From Clostridia bacterium (lineage in GTDB: Bacteria; Bacillota; Clostridia; Christensenellales; Aristaeellaceae), in assembly GCA_017937655.1 (NCBI GenBank), contig JAGBDE010000003.1, forward strand, positions 94,184-158,183: a DNA stretch of 64,000 nt. Reading direction: 5' to 3'. Positions 1-8,700 of this stretch are shown piece after piece. The first letter of the stretch is position 1; each line of letters starts with the position of its first letter. A program made the position numbers and the translations under genes. The notes below the pieces were generated by a model. That model was given only the letters and a program-made list of their open reading frames with translations, made no database searches and had not been told where the DNA came from.

Positions 1-364
1 AGATGCCCAGCACGATGGACAGCCGGCGGTTTTCCACAACCTTATTCAGGCAGGCGCTCAGGCCGATGACCGTGAAGGCGATCACGTAGTCCAGCAGGAT
101 GATGCCGATGGCGGTCAGCGCGTCGGGGGCGTAAGTGACGTTGCTCATACCCAGCAGCAGCTGGATCAGGCTGAAGATCAGCGCGCTGCCGATGCCCCAT
201 TTCAGGCCGTGCCTATGGGCAATCAGCACCAGGGGCAGCATGCTGCAAAATGTGATTCCGCCGCCAAGGGCCCAAACACCCTTGAATTCAAACAGGCTCA
301 GCACCGTACCCACGGCGATGAGAAGAGCGCATTCCACAAGACGTTTGATTGCTTTCGAGTCCAT
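1..364 (-). CDS. thiT: ThiT thiamine ECF transporter S component (3' end cut by window)
   Basis: Membrane substrate-binding subunit that captures thiamine and docks on an ECF energizing module. The visible N-terminal 121 residues hold a short basic start, then hydrophobic helices. A GGGITFCSMLPLVL stretch, HGLKWG and LLDYVIAF are typical of the YuaJ/ThiT family. The ATG at 364 is preceded by a strong Shine-Dalgarno site (AGGAGG, about 372-378). A TPP riboswitch lies directly upstream on the same strand, which makes the thiamine assignment firm. The energizing module it would need (ecfA1, ecfA2, ecfT) is encoded at 28-30.5 kb in this window. The C-terminal part lies outside the window. Confidence 0.93.
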   Translation of the reverse strand, partial: MDSKAIKRLVECALLIAVGTVLSLFEFKGVWALGGGITFCSMLPLVLIAHRHGLKWGIGSALIFSLIQLLLGMSNVTYAPDALTAIGIILLDYVIAFTVIGLSACLNKVVENRRLSIVLGI

Positions 365-440
365 TGTTTTTTCCTCCTTAGAATGAAAAAATCTCGTCTT
401 TGCGGCAATGCAAGGCGAGCATCAATGGACACATTATTCC

Positions 441-535
441 GTTGATTCCTACGCCGGCATTACCCGGATCAGGTTCAAGGGTCCCGGGCATTGCCCGATC
501 TCAGCCGACCTACGTCAGCACCCCTGTGCATCAGC
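441..535 (-). promoter_or_regulatory. TPP riboswitch (THI element)
   Basis: Read on the minus strand, this leader carries the conserved THI-box blocks. They are a GGGGTGC block (about 517-524), CTGAGA (about 498-503), and ACCCTTGAACCTGATC followed by GGGTAATGCCGGCGTAGG (about 449-483). These are the pyrimidine- and pyrophosphate-sensor segments of the family. It sits between a sigma-A type promoter (545-573) and thiT. Thiamine pyrophosphate is therefore expected to shut off thiT. No clear intrinsic terminator is visible between it and the thiT start, so control of translation initiation is at least as likely as attenuation. Confidence 0.95.
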
Positions 536-544
536 ACGGAAGTT

Positions 545-573
545 ACAATAGCACCCCCTGCAAAATTTGTCAA
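545..573 (-). promoter_or_regulatory. promoter of the TPP riboswitch-thiT transcript
   Basis: On the minus strand a TTGACA -35 box (568-573) and a TATTGT -10 box (545-550) are 17 bases apart. The -35 box overlaps that of the thiN promoter on the other strand. Confidence 0.75.
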
Positions 574-595
574 CCCCCAAATTTCGTGATACAAT
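567..595 (+). promoter_or_regulatory. thiN promoter, interleaved with the thiT promoter
   Basis: TTGTCA (567-572), a 17-base spacer and TACAAT (590-595) on the plus strand. Transcription should start near 602, leaving a leader of only about 18 bases before the thiN ATG at 620. The -35 hexamer occupies nearly the same bases as the thiT -35 on the opposite strand. Confidence 0.7.
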
Positions 596-619
596 ACCGG
601 CAGGAAGGAGGGGATGCCC

Positions 620-1255
620 ATGAAAACCTGCTGGATCATCGGCGCGGGAAGCTTTACAAACCGGGATCTGCGCCCCCTGGAGGGCGATCTTGTCATCGCG
701 GCGGACGGCGGGCTTGTGCCCCTCATGCAGGAGGGCGTCACGCCCCATATCCTCCTGGGCGATTTTGACTCCCTGCCCGGCGGAGAAGCCGCTTTGCCCC
801 AGCATATCGAACGCCTGACCTTCCCCGTAGAAAAGGACGACACCGATACCGGCCTGGCCCTGCGCACGGGCTGGGAGCGGGGGTATCGCCGTTTCATGCT
901 CTACGGCTGCGGCGGCGGACGGCTGGACCATCTTTTTGCCAATATGCAAAGCATGGCGGGCATGACCAAGAAGGGCGCGTCCGTCACCCTCATCGACCCG
1001 GACTACGATCTTTTCTGCATCAAAGATACATCCCTCACCCTGCCTGCCCGGCCCGCGGGCACTTTGGTCAGCGTTTTCTGCCACGGCGACCGGGCCGAAG
1101 GCGTCAGCATCAGCGGGCTCAAGTATTCCCTGCAAAATCAAACGCTCACCTCTGATTATCCCATCGGCGTCAGCAATCACTGCACCGGGGACGCTGCAAA
1201 GGTGAGCGTCGAAAACGGTTGTTTGTTTGTTATGGTATTTCTCAGCCAGTGTTAA
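620..1255 (+). CDS. thiN: thiamine pyrophosphokinase
   Basis: Transfers pyrophosphate from ATP to thiamine to make the cofactor TPP in the cytoplasm. The 211-residue length fits the family. Visible motifs are LLGDFDSLP near residue 50, the DDTDTGLAL block near 74 and YGCGGGRLDHLFAN near 98, which form the ATP/Mg and thiamine sites. The in-frame ATG at 614 touches the Shine-Dalgarno run, so the ATG at 620 was chosen. It is divergent from thiT: import and activation of thiamine are encoded back to back. Its stop overlaps the stop of the convergent universal-stress gene by three bases. Confidence 0.93.
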   Translation: MKTCWIIGAGSFTNRDLRPLEGDLVIAADGGLVPLMQEGVTPHILLGDFDSLPGGEAALPQHIERLTFPVEKDDTDTGLALRTGWERGYRRFMLYGCGGGRLDHLFANMQSMAGMTKKGASVTLIDPDYDLFCIKDTSLTLPARPAGTLVSVFCHGDRAEGVSISGLKYSLQNQTLTSDYPIGVSNHCTGDAAKVSVENGCLFVMVFLSQC

Positions 1256-1632
1256 ACAGGCGCGCCTTCTGCATCCACAATCAAAATCTGCACGCCGGGC
1301 AGCAGCCCGCTCAAGGTCTCCGCAATGCCGGAGGCCTTTTCTCCGCCGCCCATGACCACCTGCCCCGCCCCAATTTCCTGGGCGTAGTTGGCAATGGCAG
1401 TCAGCGGCACCTCGGCAATGCGCATGCACATCTCCGCGCCCACCTCGCCGGCCAAGGCATAGAGGTAATCCAGCGTCTTGGCGTATTTTTCCTGATCCCC
1501 CATGGCGTCCTGGGCGATGACATGCAGTACATACAAGCTAGACTGCTGTTTCATCGCCAGGTCTGCGCCCTTGCGGATCAGCCTTGCGCAGGAACGCTGA
1601 AGGGTTACCAGCGCAAGCACAGGCTTAGCCAT
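1252..1632 (-). CDS. universal stress protein-like (UspA/KdpD-type) protein
   Basis: A 126-residue protein resembling a single Usp domain. It has an N-terminal strand PVLALVTLQ followed by a helix with paired Cys/Arg residues, YVLHVIAQD, and a late VVMGGGEKASGIAETL segment that resembles the nucleotide-loop region of Usp domains (canonical GxxGxxG-S). These folds bind ATP or AMP. It is the last gene of the minus-strand oadB operon, 17 bases below the preceding gene, so it may sense nucleotide or stress state for that pump. The specific role is unknown. Confidence 0.6.
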   Translation of the reverse strand: MAKPVLALVTLQRSCARLIRKGADLAMKQQSSLYVLHVIAQDAMGDQEKYAKTLDYLYALAGEVGAEMCMRIAEVPLTAIANYAQEIGAGQVVMGGGEKASGIAETLSGLLPGVQILIVDAEGAPV

Positions 1633-1649
1633 AACATCGTTCCTTTCCG

Positions 1650-2138
1650 TCAGTTTTCCAGCCGGAAATCCGATACCATAATATCGTTATGCTGAATGGT
1701 TATGCGGCTTCCCAGGGGAATATTCGGCCATTCCTTCAATGCGTCAAAGTAGAACAGCCGGTCGTCCTTGCCGTCGTCCTTGTCCCCCACGTTGATCATG
1801 ATGGGGTAGCAATTGACGCCGCCGCGCTCGCAGAGGTTGTCGCCAACCTCCTTGAGCAGACCGGTGGTGAAATGCTGTCTTCCGTGAAGCATGAAACCGA
1901 TGTGCTTGTCATAGCAAGCCACAGGCCGCACATAAACGCCCAGCATAAACACAAGGTAGGAAAGCCCCACCACCGTCAGGGCGGCGGTCAGTTTCCAGGC
2001 GTCTTCGCTGCGGTGGATGCGGCCGACGATGAAAATTGCCAAAGCGGCAGCCAGAACCAGCACCGCGGGCACAATGGCCACCAGACGACGCTTGATGCGC
2101 AGGCTGTGCACCTTTGCATGTTCCTGTTCGTTATACAC
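1650..2138 (-). CDS. conserved two-helix membrane protein of unknown function
   Basis: 162 residues starting with GTG, 6 bases after an AAGGAGGAC site. A basic N-terminus (RIKRR) is followed by two hydrophobic helices (about residues 20-40 and 50-70). The soluble C-terminal domain of about 90 residues contains three cysteines, a KDDGKDD acidic/basic patch and NDIMVSDFRLEN at the end. I do not recognise the family. It sits between the OadG-like subunit and the Usp-like gene in one operon, so it may be an accessory of the sodium pump. That is inference only. Confidence 0.55.
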   Translation of the reverse strand: MYNEQEHAKVHSLRIKRRLVAIVPAVLVLAAALAIFIVGRIHRSEDAWKLTAALTVVGLSYLVFMLGVYVRPVACYDKHIGFMLHGRQHFTTGLLKEVGDNLCERGGVNCYPIMINVGDKDDGKDDRLFYFDALKEWPNIPLGSRITIQHNDIMVSDFRLEN

Positions 2139-2151
2139 CGGGCAGTCCTCC

Positions 2152-2292
2152 TTACTGTTCCTTCTTTTCCTTCACGCCAATTTTCTGCATCAGCTTAATG
2201 GTGACAAAAAACAGCGTCAGTACCAGAAACACGCCTGCCAGACCCATAGCGGTCACCAGCAGACCCTTGGTCATAAGAGAAAGCTCAGTCAT
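2152..2292 (-). CDS. small OadG-like sodium pump decarboxylase gamma subunit
   Basis: A 46-residue protein: short polar N-terminus, one transmembrane helix (MGLAGVFLVLTLFFVTI, about residues 16-32), then a basic/acidic tail ending KEKKEQ. This is the layout of OadG/MmdC gamma subunits, which anchor the decarboxylase complex to the membrane subunit. It lies 35 bases after oadB with its own AAGGAGG site. It is shorter than typical OadG and lacks the Pro/Ala linker and metal-binding tail, so it may only stabilise OadB. Confidence 0.7.
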   Translation of the reverse strand: MTELSLMTKGLLVTAMGLAGVFLVLTLFFVTIKLMQKIGVKEKKEQ

Positions 2293-2327
2293 TGTTGATT
2301 TCCTCCTTATTCAAATGGTGGACGTCA

Positions 2328-3530
2328 TCAGCCGCCCAGCAGCATGGTAACCAGAGTGATGACCATACCGCCGGCCACGATGGAGCCCAGCTGGCCGGAA
2401 ACGTTGGCGCTGATGGACTGCATCAGGATGAAGTTGTAGGGATCCTCGTCCTTGGCCATCTTCTGGATGACGCGGGCGCTCATGGGGAAGGCGGAGATAC
2501 CGGCCGCGCCCACCATGGGGTTGATCTTCTTCTTGCGGAACACGTTGAGCAGCTTGGCAAACAGCACGCCGCCGGCGGTGTCAAACACGAAGGCGAACAG
2601 GCCCAGGCCCAGGATGAGCAAAGTGTCCAGACGCAGGAACTTGTCGGCCACCATGGTGCCGCCGATGGTGATGCCCAGCAGAATGGTGACCAGGTTGGCC
2701 AACTCGTTCTGAGCGGTCTTGGAAAGGCGATCCAGCACGCCGCACTCGCGGATCAGGTTACCAAACATGAGGGAGCCAACCAGGGGAGCGCTCATGGGCA
2801 CGATGATACCGGCAACAGCGGTCACGATGATGGGGAACAGGATCAGGGCCAGCTTGGAGGCGCGCTCTTCGTTGTAATCCATGCGGATCATGCGTTCCTT
2901 CTTGGTGGTCAGGGCCTTGATGACCGGGGGCTGAATGACAGGCACCAGGGACATGTAGCTGTAGGCAGCCACGCTGATGGGGGCCATGTAGTCCTTCAGC
3001 TGGAAGTGGTTGGCAACGTACAGGGTGGTGGGGCCGTCGGCAGCGCCGATGATGCCGATGGCGGAAGCCAGCTTCATGATCAGGTCGTTATCGCCGGCGG
3101 TAGCGGGCAGCACGATGGGGATCAGCACCAGGGAGACCAGGAAGGTAGCAAAGATACCAAACTGGGCGGCAGCGCCGAAGAAGATCATGCTGGGATCCTT
3201 CAAAAGGGGAGAGAAGTCAATCATCGCGCCAACGGCAATGAAGATCAGGATGGGGAACAGCTCGTTGGCAATACCGGCGTTGAACAGCACGGTCAGGAAG
3301 CCCTCTTCGCCCAGAGCGCTGGGGAAAGCGGAGCCGAAAACCGGCGGCAGGTTAGCCAGGATGGCGCCAAAGCCGATAGGCAGCAGCAGAGCGGGTTCAT
3401 AGTCCTTTTTGATAGCCAGATAGATCAGCACACCGGCGATAACAAACATAGCCAGCGTTTTCAGGCCTTCCAGCGTAAACAGATACATTACGCCGGAAAA
3501 CATTTCTTGGAGAATCTTGCCGAAGTCCAC
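2328..3530 (-). CDS. oadB: sodium-translocating decarboxylase beta subunit
   Basis: Integral membrane subunit that couples decarboxylation of a carboxybiotin-linked acid to sodium export. About 400 residues with nine or more hydrophobic segments. It has the family signature IGAADGPTTLYVANHF and PIGFGAILANLP near the first half. An upstream ATG at 3554 precedes the GGGAGG ribosome site, so the GTG at 3530 (6-7 bases after it) was chosen. It heads an operon with the OadG-like, membrane and Usp-like genes. No carboxyltransferase or biotin carrier is encoded nearby, so the partner alpha subunit must be elsewhere. Confidence 0.9.
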   Translation of the reverse strand: MDFGKILQEMFSGVMYLFTLEGLKTLAMFVIAGVLIYLAIKKDYEPALLLPIGFGAILANLPPVFGSAFPSALGEEGFLTVLFNAGIANELFPILIFIAVGAMIDFSPLLKDPSMIFFGAAAQFGIFATFLVSLVLIPIVLPATAGDNDLIMKLASAIGIIGAADGPTTLYVANHFQLKDYMAPISVAAYSYMSLVPVIQPPVIKALTTKKERMIRMDYNEERASKLALILFPIIVTAVAGIIVPMSAPLVGSLMFGNLIRECGVLDRLSKTAQNELANLVTILLGITIGGTMVADKFLRLDTLLILGLGLFAFVFDTAGGVLFAKLLNVFRKKKINPMVGAAGISAFPMSARVIQKMAKDEDPYNFILMQSISANVSGQLGSIVAGGMVITLVTMLLGG

Positions 3531-3578
3531 AGTACTTCCTCCCATATGAATCAATTGTCGCCTTATAGGCCATGATGC

Positions 3579-3607
3579 ATTATACCATTTCCCCCACAGG
3601 ATGTCAA
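3579..3607 (-). promoter_or_regulatory. consensus sigma-A promoter of the oadB operon
   Basis: Minus-strand TTGACA (3602-3607), a 17-base spacer and TATAAT (3579-3584): a perfect match in both hexamers, about 50 bases upstream of the oadB start. Confidence 0.85.
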
Positions 3608-3677
3608 AATACAGAAAAAGAACAAATCCTTTCCTGTCCTTGCTTTTCCGCCATTGTTTCCCCGGGGAACAAGTTTT

Positions 3678-5624
3678 TTACCAAACATTTACCGGCAGAT
3701 GCGCGTAGTTTCGCACTTCATCCCAGGGCACGGTGAAACCCGCCCCCTTGGCGCAGAACACCGAGTCCGGGGTATCGTCCGCCAGAGGGTTGTAACCCGC
3801 CGCTTCAATGACCTCCGCCTCGTTGTGGCAGCGGTCGTAGCGGCTCATCCACAGCCGGAGGCTGCCCCTGCCGTGGGTCTGCCGGAGGAACTCCTCCTGC
3901 CAGGGGCTGAACAGCGAATACGCGGCTTCTCCCCGTAGGATGACCGAGTCCTGCTCATATTCCGGCGGCTCCACGTCCGCCTTCATGCGGCTCAACGCCC
4001 CGGCGATGGCCCCGTAGCTGTCCGCAGGCGCCCGGAGCACAAACCCGCAGATAGGCTCCAGCAGCATGCTTTTTCCGTACATCAGCCCGTTGCGGATGGC
4101 CCGGTACACTGCCTGCCGGAAGTCGCCGCCCTCGGTGTGCTTCAGGTGCGCCCGGCCTGCTGCCAGCTCCACCACCACGTCCGTCAGCGGCGCGCCGGTG
4201 AGCACGCCCTTGTGAACCCTTTCCAGCACATGGGTGCGGATGAGCCGCTGCCAGTTGAGGGTCAGGTCGTCCACATGCACCTTGGACTGGAACGTCACGC
4301 CACTGCCACGTTTTCCGGGCAGCAGCCTGAGATGCGCCTCCGCATAATGCCGCAGGGGTTCATAGTGGCCCACGCCGTAGGTAGGCTCCGCCAGCGTTTC
4401 CTTGTACAAAACCCGACAGGAGCCGAAGCTGACCTCATAGCCAAACCGTTCCAGAATCAGCTGCTTCCATATTTCCAGCTGGATCTTGCCCATCACATGC
4501 ACGGAAATGCGCCCTTCCCGCTCCGATACCGCCAGGGAGGGTTCTTCGTCCTCCAGATAGCGCAGGGCCTGCATCATGCGGAAGGCGGGCACCTGCTTCT
4601 GGTCGTAGATCAGCTCCGCCTCCATCATGGGGTCGGTGCGGAAGCTCTCCCGCCCTTCCCGGCCGATCCAGTCGCCGGGCCGCAGTCCCTCCATGCCGGG
4701 CATGGCCACGATGTCCCCTGCCACGGCCCTGTCCACCGGGCGGAACTTTTCTCCGTGGTAGATGCGCAGCTCGTTGATCTTCTGCATTTCGCCGCAAACG
4801 GGCAGCTCGTCCTTGACCCGGACGCTGCCGGACAGCACTTTCATAAAGCAAAGACGCATGCCCGCTCCGTCGTGCCGCACCTGATAGACCCGGGCCACAA
4901 AATCGTCCGATGTTTTTTCCTGATAATCCGTTTCGCTCAGCCGGGAAATCAGCTTCGGGCAGCCTTCCATGCCCCGGCCTTCCAATGCTGCGCCAGCCAT
5001 CACCGGGAAACATTTCCGCTCCCGGATCAGCCTCTTCAGCGCATCCGTCCAGACTGCCTCGTCAAAACCATCGGAAAACAGCCTGTCCAGCAGATTCTCA
5101 TCCATGGCGGCCACCGCTTCCTGCAGTTCCTCGTCCATGGCCCCGCCATCCTGCCAGGAGCGCAGATCCACCACATCCGCACTCAGGCGGTTTCGGATCT
5201 GGCCCATGACCCGCTCCGGGTCGGCCCCCTCCCTGTCAATCTTGTTGAGGAACACAAACACCGGCACGCCGTAGCTGCCCAAAAGCTGCCACACCGTTTC
5301 CGTGTGACTCTGCACGCCCTCGGCGCAGCTGATGACCAGAATGGCATAGTCCATCACGGACACCGCCCGCTCCATCTCCGTGGAAAAGTCCACGTGGCCC
5401 GGGGTGTCCAGCCAGTACCAGGTGTCGTCCCCCATTTCAAAGCAGGCCAGGCCGGAAAAAATGGTAATGCCCCGCTGCCGCTCAATGGGATGGGCGTCCA
5501 GAAACGCATCCTGATGATCCACCCGGCCAACGCTGCGGATGGCCCGGGCATAATACAGGGTCTGCTCGGAAAAGGTGGTTTTTCCTGCGTCCACATGGGC
5601 CAGGATGCCAATGGTCTTTTTCAT
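3678..5624 (-). CDS. Tet(M)/EF-G-like translational GTPase (ribosomal protection family)
   Basis: 648 residues with EF-G-like domain order: GTPase domain 1-220 (AHVDAGKT at 9-16, LDTPGHVDF near 72, FLNKID near 127), domain II, and C-terminal EF-G III-V folds. The close start (IGILAHVDAGKTTF, ERQRGITI) and length match tetracycline ribosomal-protection proteins, and the protein lacks the EF-G insert. Such proteins bind the ribosome and eject tetracycline, but chromosomal clostridial homologues are often divergent and not proven to confer resistance. It is a single-gene unit with its own promoter and shows no mobile-element context. Resistance function is therefore uncertain. Confidence 0.85.
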   Translation of the reverse strand: MKKTIGILAHVDAGKTTFSEQTLYYARAIRSVGRVDHQDAFLDAHPIERQRGITIFSGLACFEMGDDTWYWLDTPGHVDFSTEMERAVSVMDYAILVISCAEGVQSHTETVWQLLGSYGVPVFVFLNKIDREGADPERVMGQIRNRLSADVVDLRSWQDGGAMDEELQEAVAAMDENLLDRLFSDGFDEAVWTDALKRLIRERKCFPVMAGAALEGRGMEGCPKLISRLSETDYQEKTSDDFVARVYQVRHDGAGMRLCFMKVLSGSVRVKDELPVCGEMQKINELRIYHGEKFRPVDRAVAGDIVAMPGMEGLRPGDWIGREGRESFRTDPMMEAELIYDQKQVPAFRMMQALRYLEDEEPSLAVSEREGRISVHVMGKIQLEIWKQLILERFGYEVSFGSCRVLYKETLAEPTYGVGHYEPLRHYAEAHLRLLPGKRGSGVTFQSKVHVDDLTLNWQRLIRTHVLERVHKGVLTGAPLTDVVVELAAGRAHLKHTEGGDFRQAVYRAIRNGLMYGKSMLLEPICGFVLRAPADSYGAIAGALSRMKADVEPPEYEQDSVILRGEAAYSLFSPWQEEFLRQTHGRGSLRLWMSRYDRCHNEAEVIEAAGYNPLADDTPDSVFCAKGAGFTVPWDEVRNYAHLPVNVW

Positions 5625-5658
5625 GATCGTCCCTCATTTTTGGAAACATTGCCCATTC

Positions 5659-5687
5659 AGTATACTCCATTCAGCGAAAAACCTCAA
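5659..5687 (-). promoter_or_regulatory. probable promoter of the Tet(M)-like gene
   Basis: Minus-strand TTGAGG (5682-5687), 17-base spacer and TATACT (5659-5664), about 35 bases upstream of the start codon. Confidence 0.5.
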
Positions 5688-5755
5688 CCGCCCCGGCACA
5701 TGGATTGGCCGCCTTCTGCGCACAATAGGCACAAATTGTTTGGGAGGGCTGTGCC

Positions 5756-8700
5756 ATGCCGTGGGTTCTTGCCGCCGCGCTGGTTTTGCTTTGCGCGCTG
5801 ATTGTTTTTCTTCTCACCCGGGGGAAGCCCCCTGCAAAATCCTATCGGGACGCCCCTCTCATGGGCGATCTTCTTCCCCATCTCAAGTCCGTGGCTGGGG
5901 AATCGCCAGGGGCCGGGCGAGCGGGTCTTTCCCTGCACCGGGGTCTGCTTCACCGGTTTGAAAAGCAGGCCGATTTTCTTTCCACCCTCCCGGACGACGA
6001 ACTCCTTCCCGGGGCCATGTGGCTGTGCGAAAATGGCCGGTATCTGCAGGAGAAGATGGTCTCAGCCATGGCCGATTCCCGCGGTGTGCGGGGTCTGCCC
6101 GCCTCCAAGGACGGCGGCAGTCGCATCCTGTGCTTTGCCCGGGAATACGTGGGCCATCGCATGGCAGAGATCCACCTGGAACCCCTGGGCAAGGCCCTGG
6201 CTGCCTGGCAGGAGGTATCCACCTTCAGCCAGCGGGAGATCGGCCTTTTGCCCCTGGCTTTGCGGATCGCCCTGCTGGACGTGATCAGCGAGATGACCGC
6301 CCTCCTGGCCGCGGAGCAGCATTCCCGCCTGAAAGCCCAGCAGCTGGTGCGCTTCCTGCGCCACCAGAAGGAAAAGCAGTCCCTGCGCATCTTTGCCGCC
6401 CACCGCCACGAGCCCGCCTTTCTGGAACGGCTCCTCAGCGAAATGCACCGCCAGGAGGAGGGCCAGCAGATTCTCTGGCTGGAACGCTACTTCAACCAAA
6501 ACGACCTCTCTGCCGACAAACTGACCCGCAGCGAGCACCAGCACCAGACGGACAACAGCCTGTGGATCGGCAATGCCATCACCTCCCTCCGTGCCATCGA
6601 CCACGCTCCATGGGAGCAGCTTCTGGAAGAGTGGAGCCCGCTTCACGCCCAGCTTTCCCAGGACGCGGTCTACCCTGCCATGGACATGGAAAGCCGGGCC
6701 TATTACCGGGAATGCATCCACCGCCTGAGCCGCCTTACACATAAGCCGGAGCTGACCGTCTGCGGCGCGGCCATGACCCTTTCCCGGGCCGATCACCCGG
6801 AAAGCCTGATGCACCACGTGGGCTACTATCTCCTGGACGAGGGCCGGGACAGCCTGCTTTCCTACCTGCATACGGACAGGCCCTTTCCCCTGCCCATGAA
6901 CCGGGCCAAACGGACGCTGTTTCTGCGGATCCTTTGCTGGGAAAGTTTTGCGCTGCTTCTGTTTGTGGGCTTTCTGCTGGGCGTTCCCTGGCCCATGCTG
7001 CCCCTGTTTGCCCTGCCCCTGTTCTTCACCCTTGCGGAGCTTGCCCTGTCGGCCTACCGCCGCTTTGCCCCACCCAAGATGACGCCCCGGATCCAGCTTG
7101 ACGCCCTGGCACCGGAACAACGTACCCTGGTGGTCTGCCCCACGATGCTGCTCAGCCGGGAGCAGGCCCTGTCCATGGCGGGCCACCTGAGCATGCTTCA
7201 CAGCGCCAACCCCGACCCCAATCTCCACTTCATGCTTCTGGGCGACTACCGGGACAGCCTCACCGCCACCATGAACGATGACGACGAGATCGTAGCGGCT
7301 GCATCCGCCGCCATTCGCGCCCTCCGGGAGGACACGGGCCACGAGTTTCTCTATTTCCAGCGGGAGCGGGTCTTTCACGCGCCCGACCACCTGCACATGA
7401 GCCGGGAGCGGAAGCGGGGCAGCCTGGAAACTTTGCTGAAGCTCATCTGCGGGCAGGAAACGGAAGACAGCTTCGCCTACGCCTCCATCGCCCCGGAAAA
7501 GCTCCAGGGCCGATATCGCTACGTCATCACCCTGGACAGCGATACCTTCCTGCCTCCCGGCGCGGCCCTGCGCCTGGTGGGAGCCATGTGCCATCCCCTG
7601 CAGCAACGCCGCCGGGTGGACGGGCGGATGCGGGGCGTGAGCGTCCTCCAGCCCCGAATGGAGGTGTCGCCCGGCTCCGTTGGCAGCTGGCTGTCCCTGC
7701 TGCTTGGCGGGCCCACCTCCTGCGGCCCCTACAACTCCCTGGTGTCGGACTTCTACGCCGACGCCCTGCGCAGCGGCTCCTTCCAGGGCAAGGGCATCAT
7801 CGACCCTGCCGCCTTTCTGGAAGCCACGGAGGGGAAGATCCTTCCCGGCCTGGTGCTGAGCCACGACCTTCTGGAAGGCCAGCTGGCGGGCTGTGCTTTC
7901 GCCTCCGACATCCTCCTGTACGAGACCCATCCCAGCGCTCTCAAGGGCTTCCTGGGCCGTCTGCATCGCTGGACCCGGGGCGACTGGCAGCTGCTTGCTT
8001 ACCTTGCGCCCTTCATCCCCCATGTGGATAGCGGGCCCCGCCGCGCCCTGAACACCCTGGACAGGCACAAGCTCTGGGGCAATCTTTTCCGTTCGCTGGC
8101 TTCTCCCGCCCGGGTCATCGGCCTGTTTGTGCTGGCTGCCCTGGGAAAGCATTGGCTGTTTCTGCTTCTGCTCCTTGCGCCGGAACTCCCCGCGCTGATT
8201 CCCCTGACCAGAACCGCTTTGGTTTCTGCCCTCCTCCGGCTGGCCGCGCTGCCGGTCTTTGCAGCCGTGCAGCTGGACGCCATCGGCCGCGCCCTGTACC
8301 GGCTGCTGGTCTCCCGGCAGAATCTGCTCAAATGGACCACCGCCGCCCAGCTTTCCAATCCCACCGATAAGCCTTCCATGCAGCCATACTACATGAGCAT
8401 CGGCGGTGCGCTGCTGATGGGTTTTTTCAGCCTGGTGGGCGGCTTTGACCTCACTCCCGGCCTGGTCACCGCAGCCGTCTTCGCCCTGTTCCCCTTCACT
8501 TTGCCCCTTCTGGAACAGTCCACGGAGCGCAGCCTTTACCCCACCGGCTATATGCGGGAAGTGCTTTCTTCCATCGCCCGGGAAACCCTGCTGTATTACG
8601 AAACCTCCATCACCCCGGAGGACAACGGCCTGCCCCCGGACAATGTCCAGATCGACCCCAACAAAGGCATCACCCACCGCACGTCGCCCACCAACATCGG

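Noticed and set aside
2292..3575. 427-codon plus-strand frame opposite oadB
   Set aside because: Antisense shadow rich in Gly, His, Asp and Gln. The minus-strand frame is a clear OadB family protein with promoter and ribosome site.
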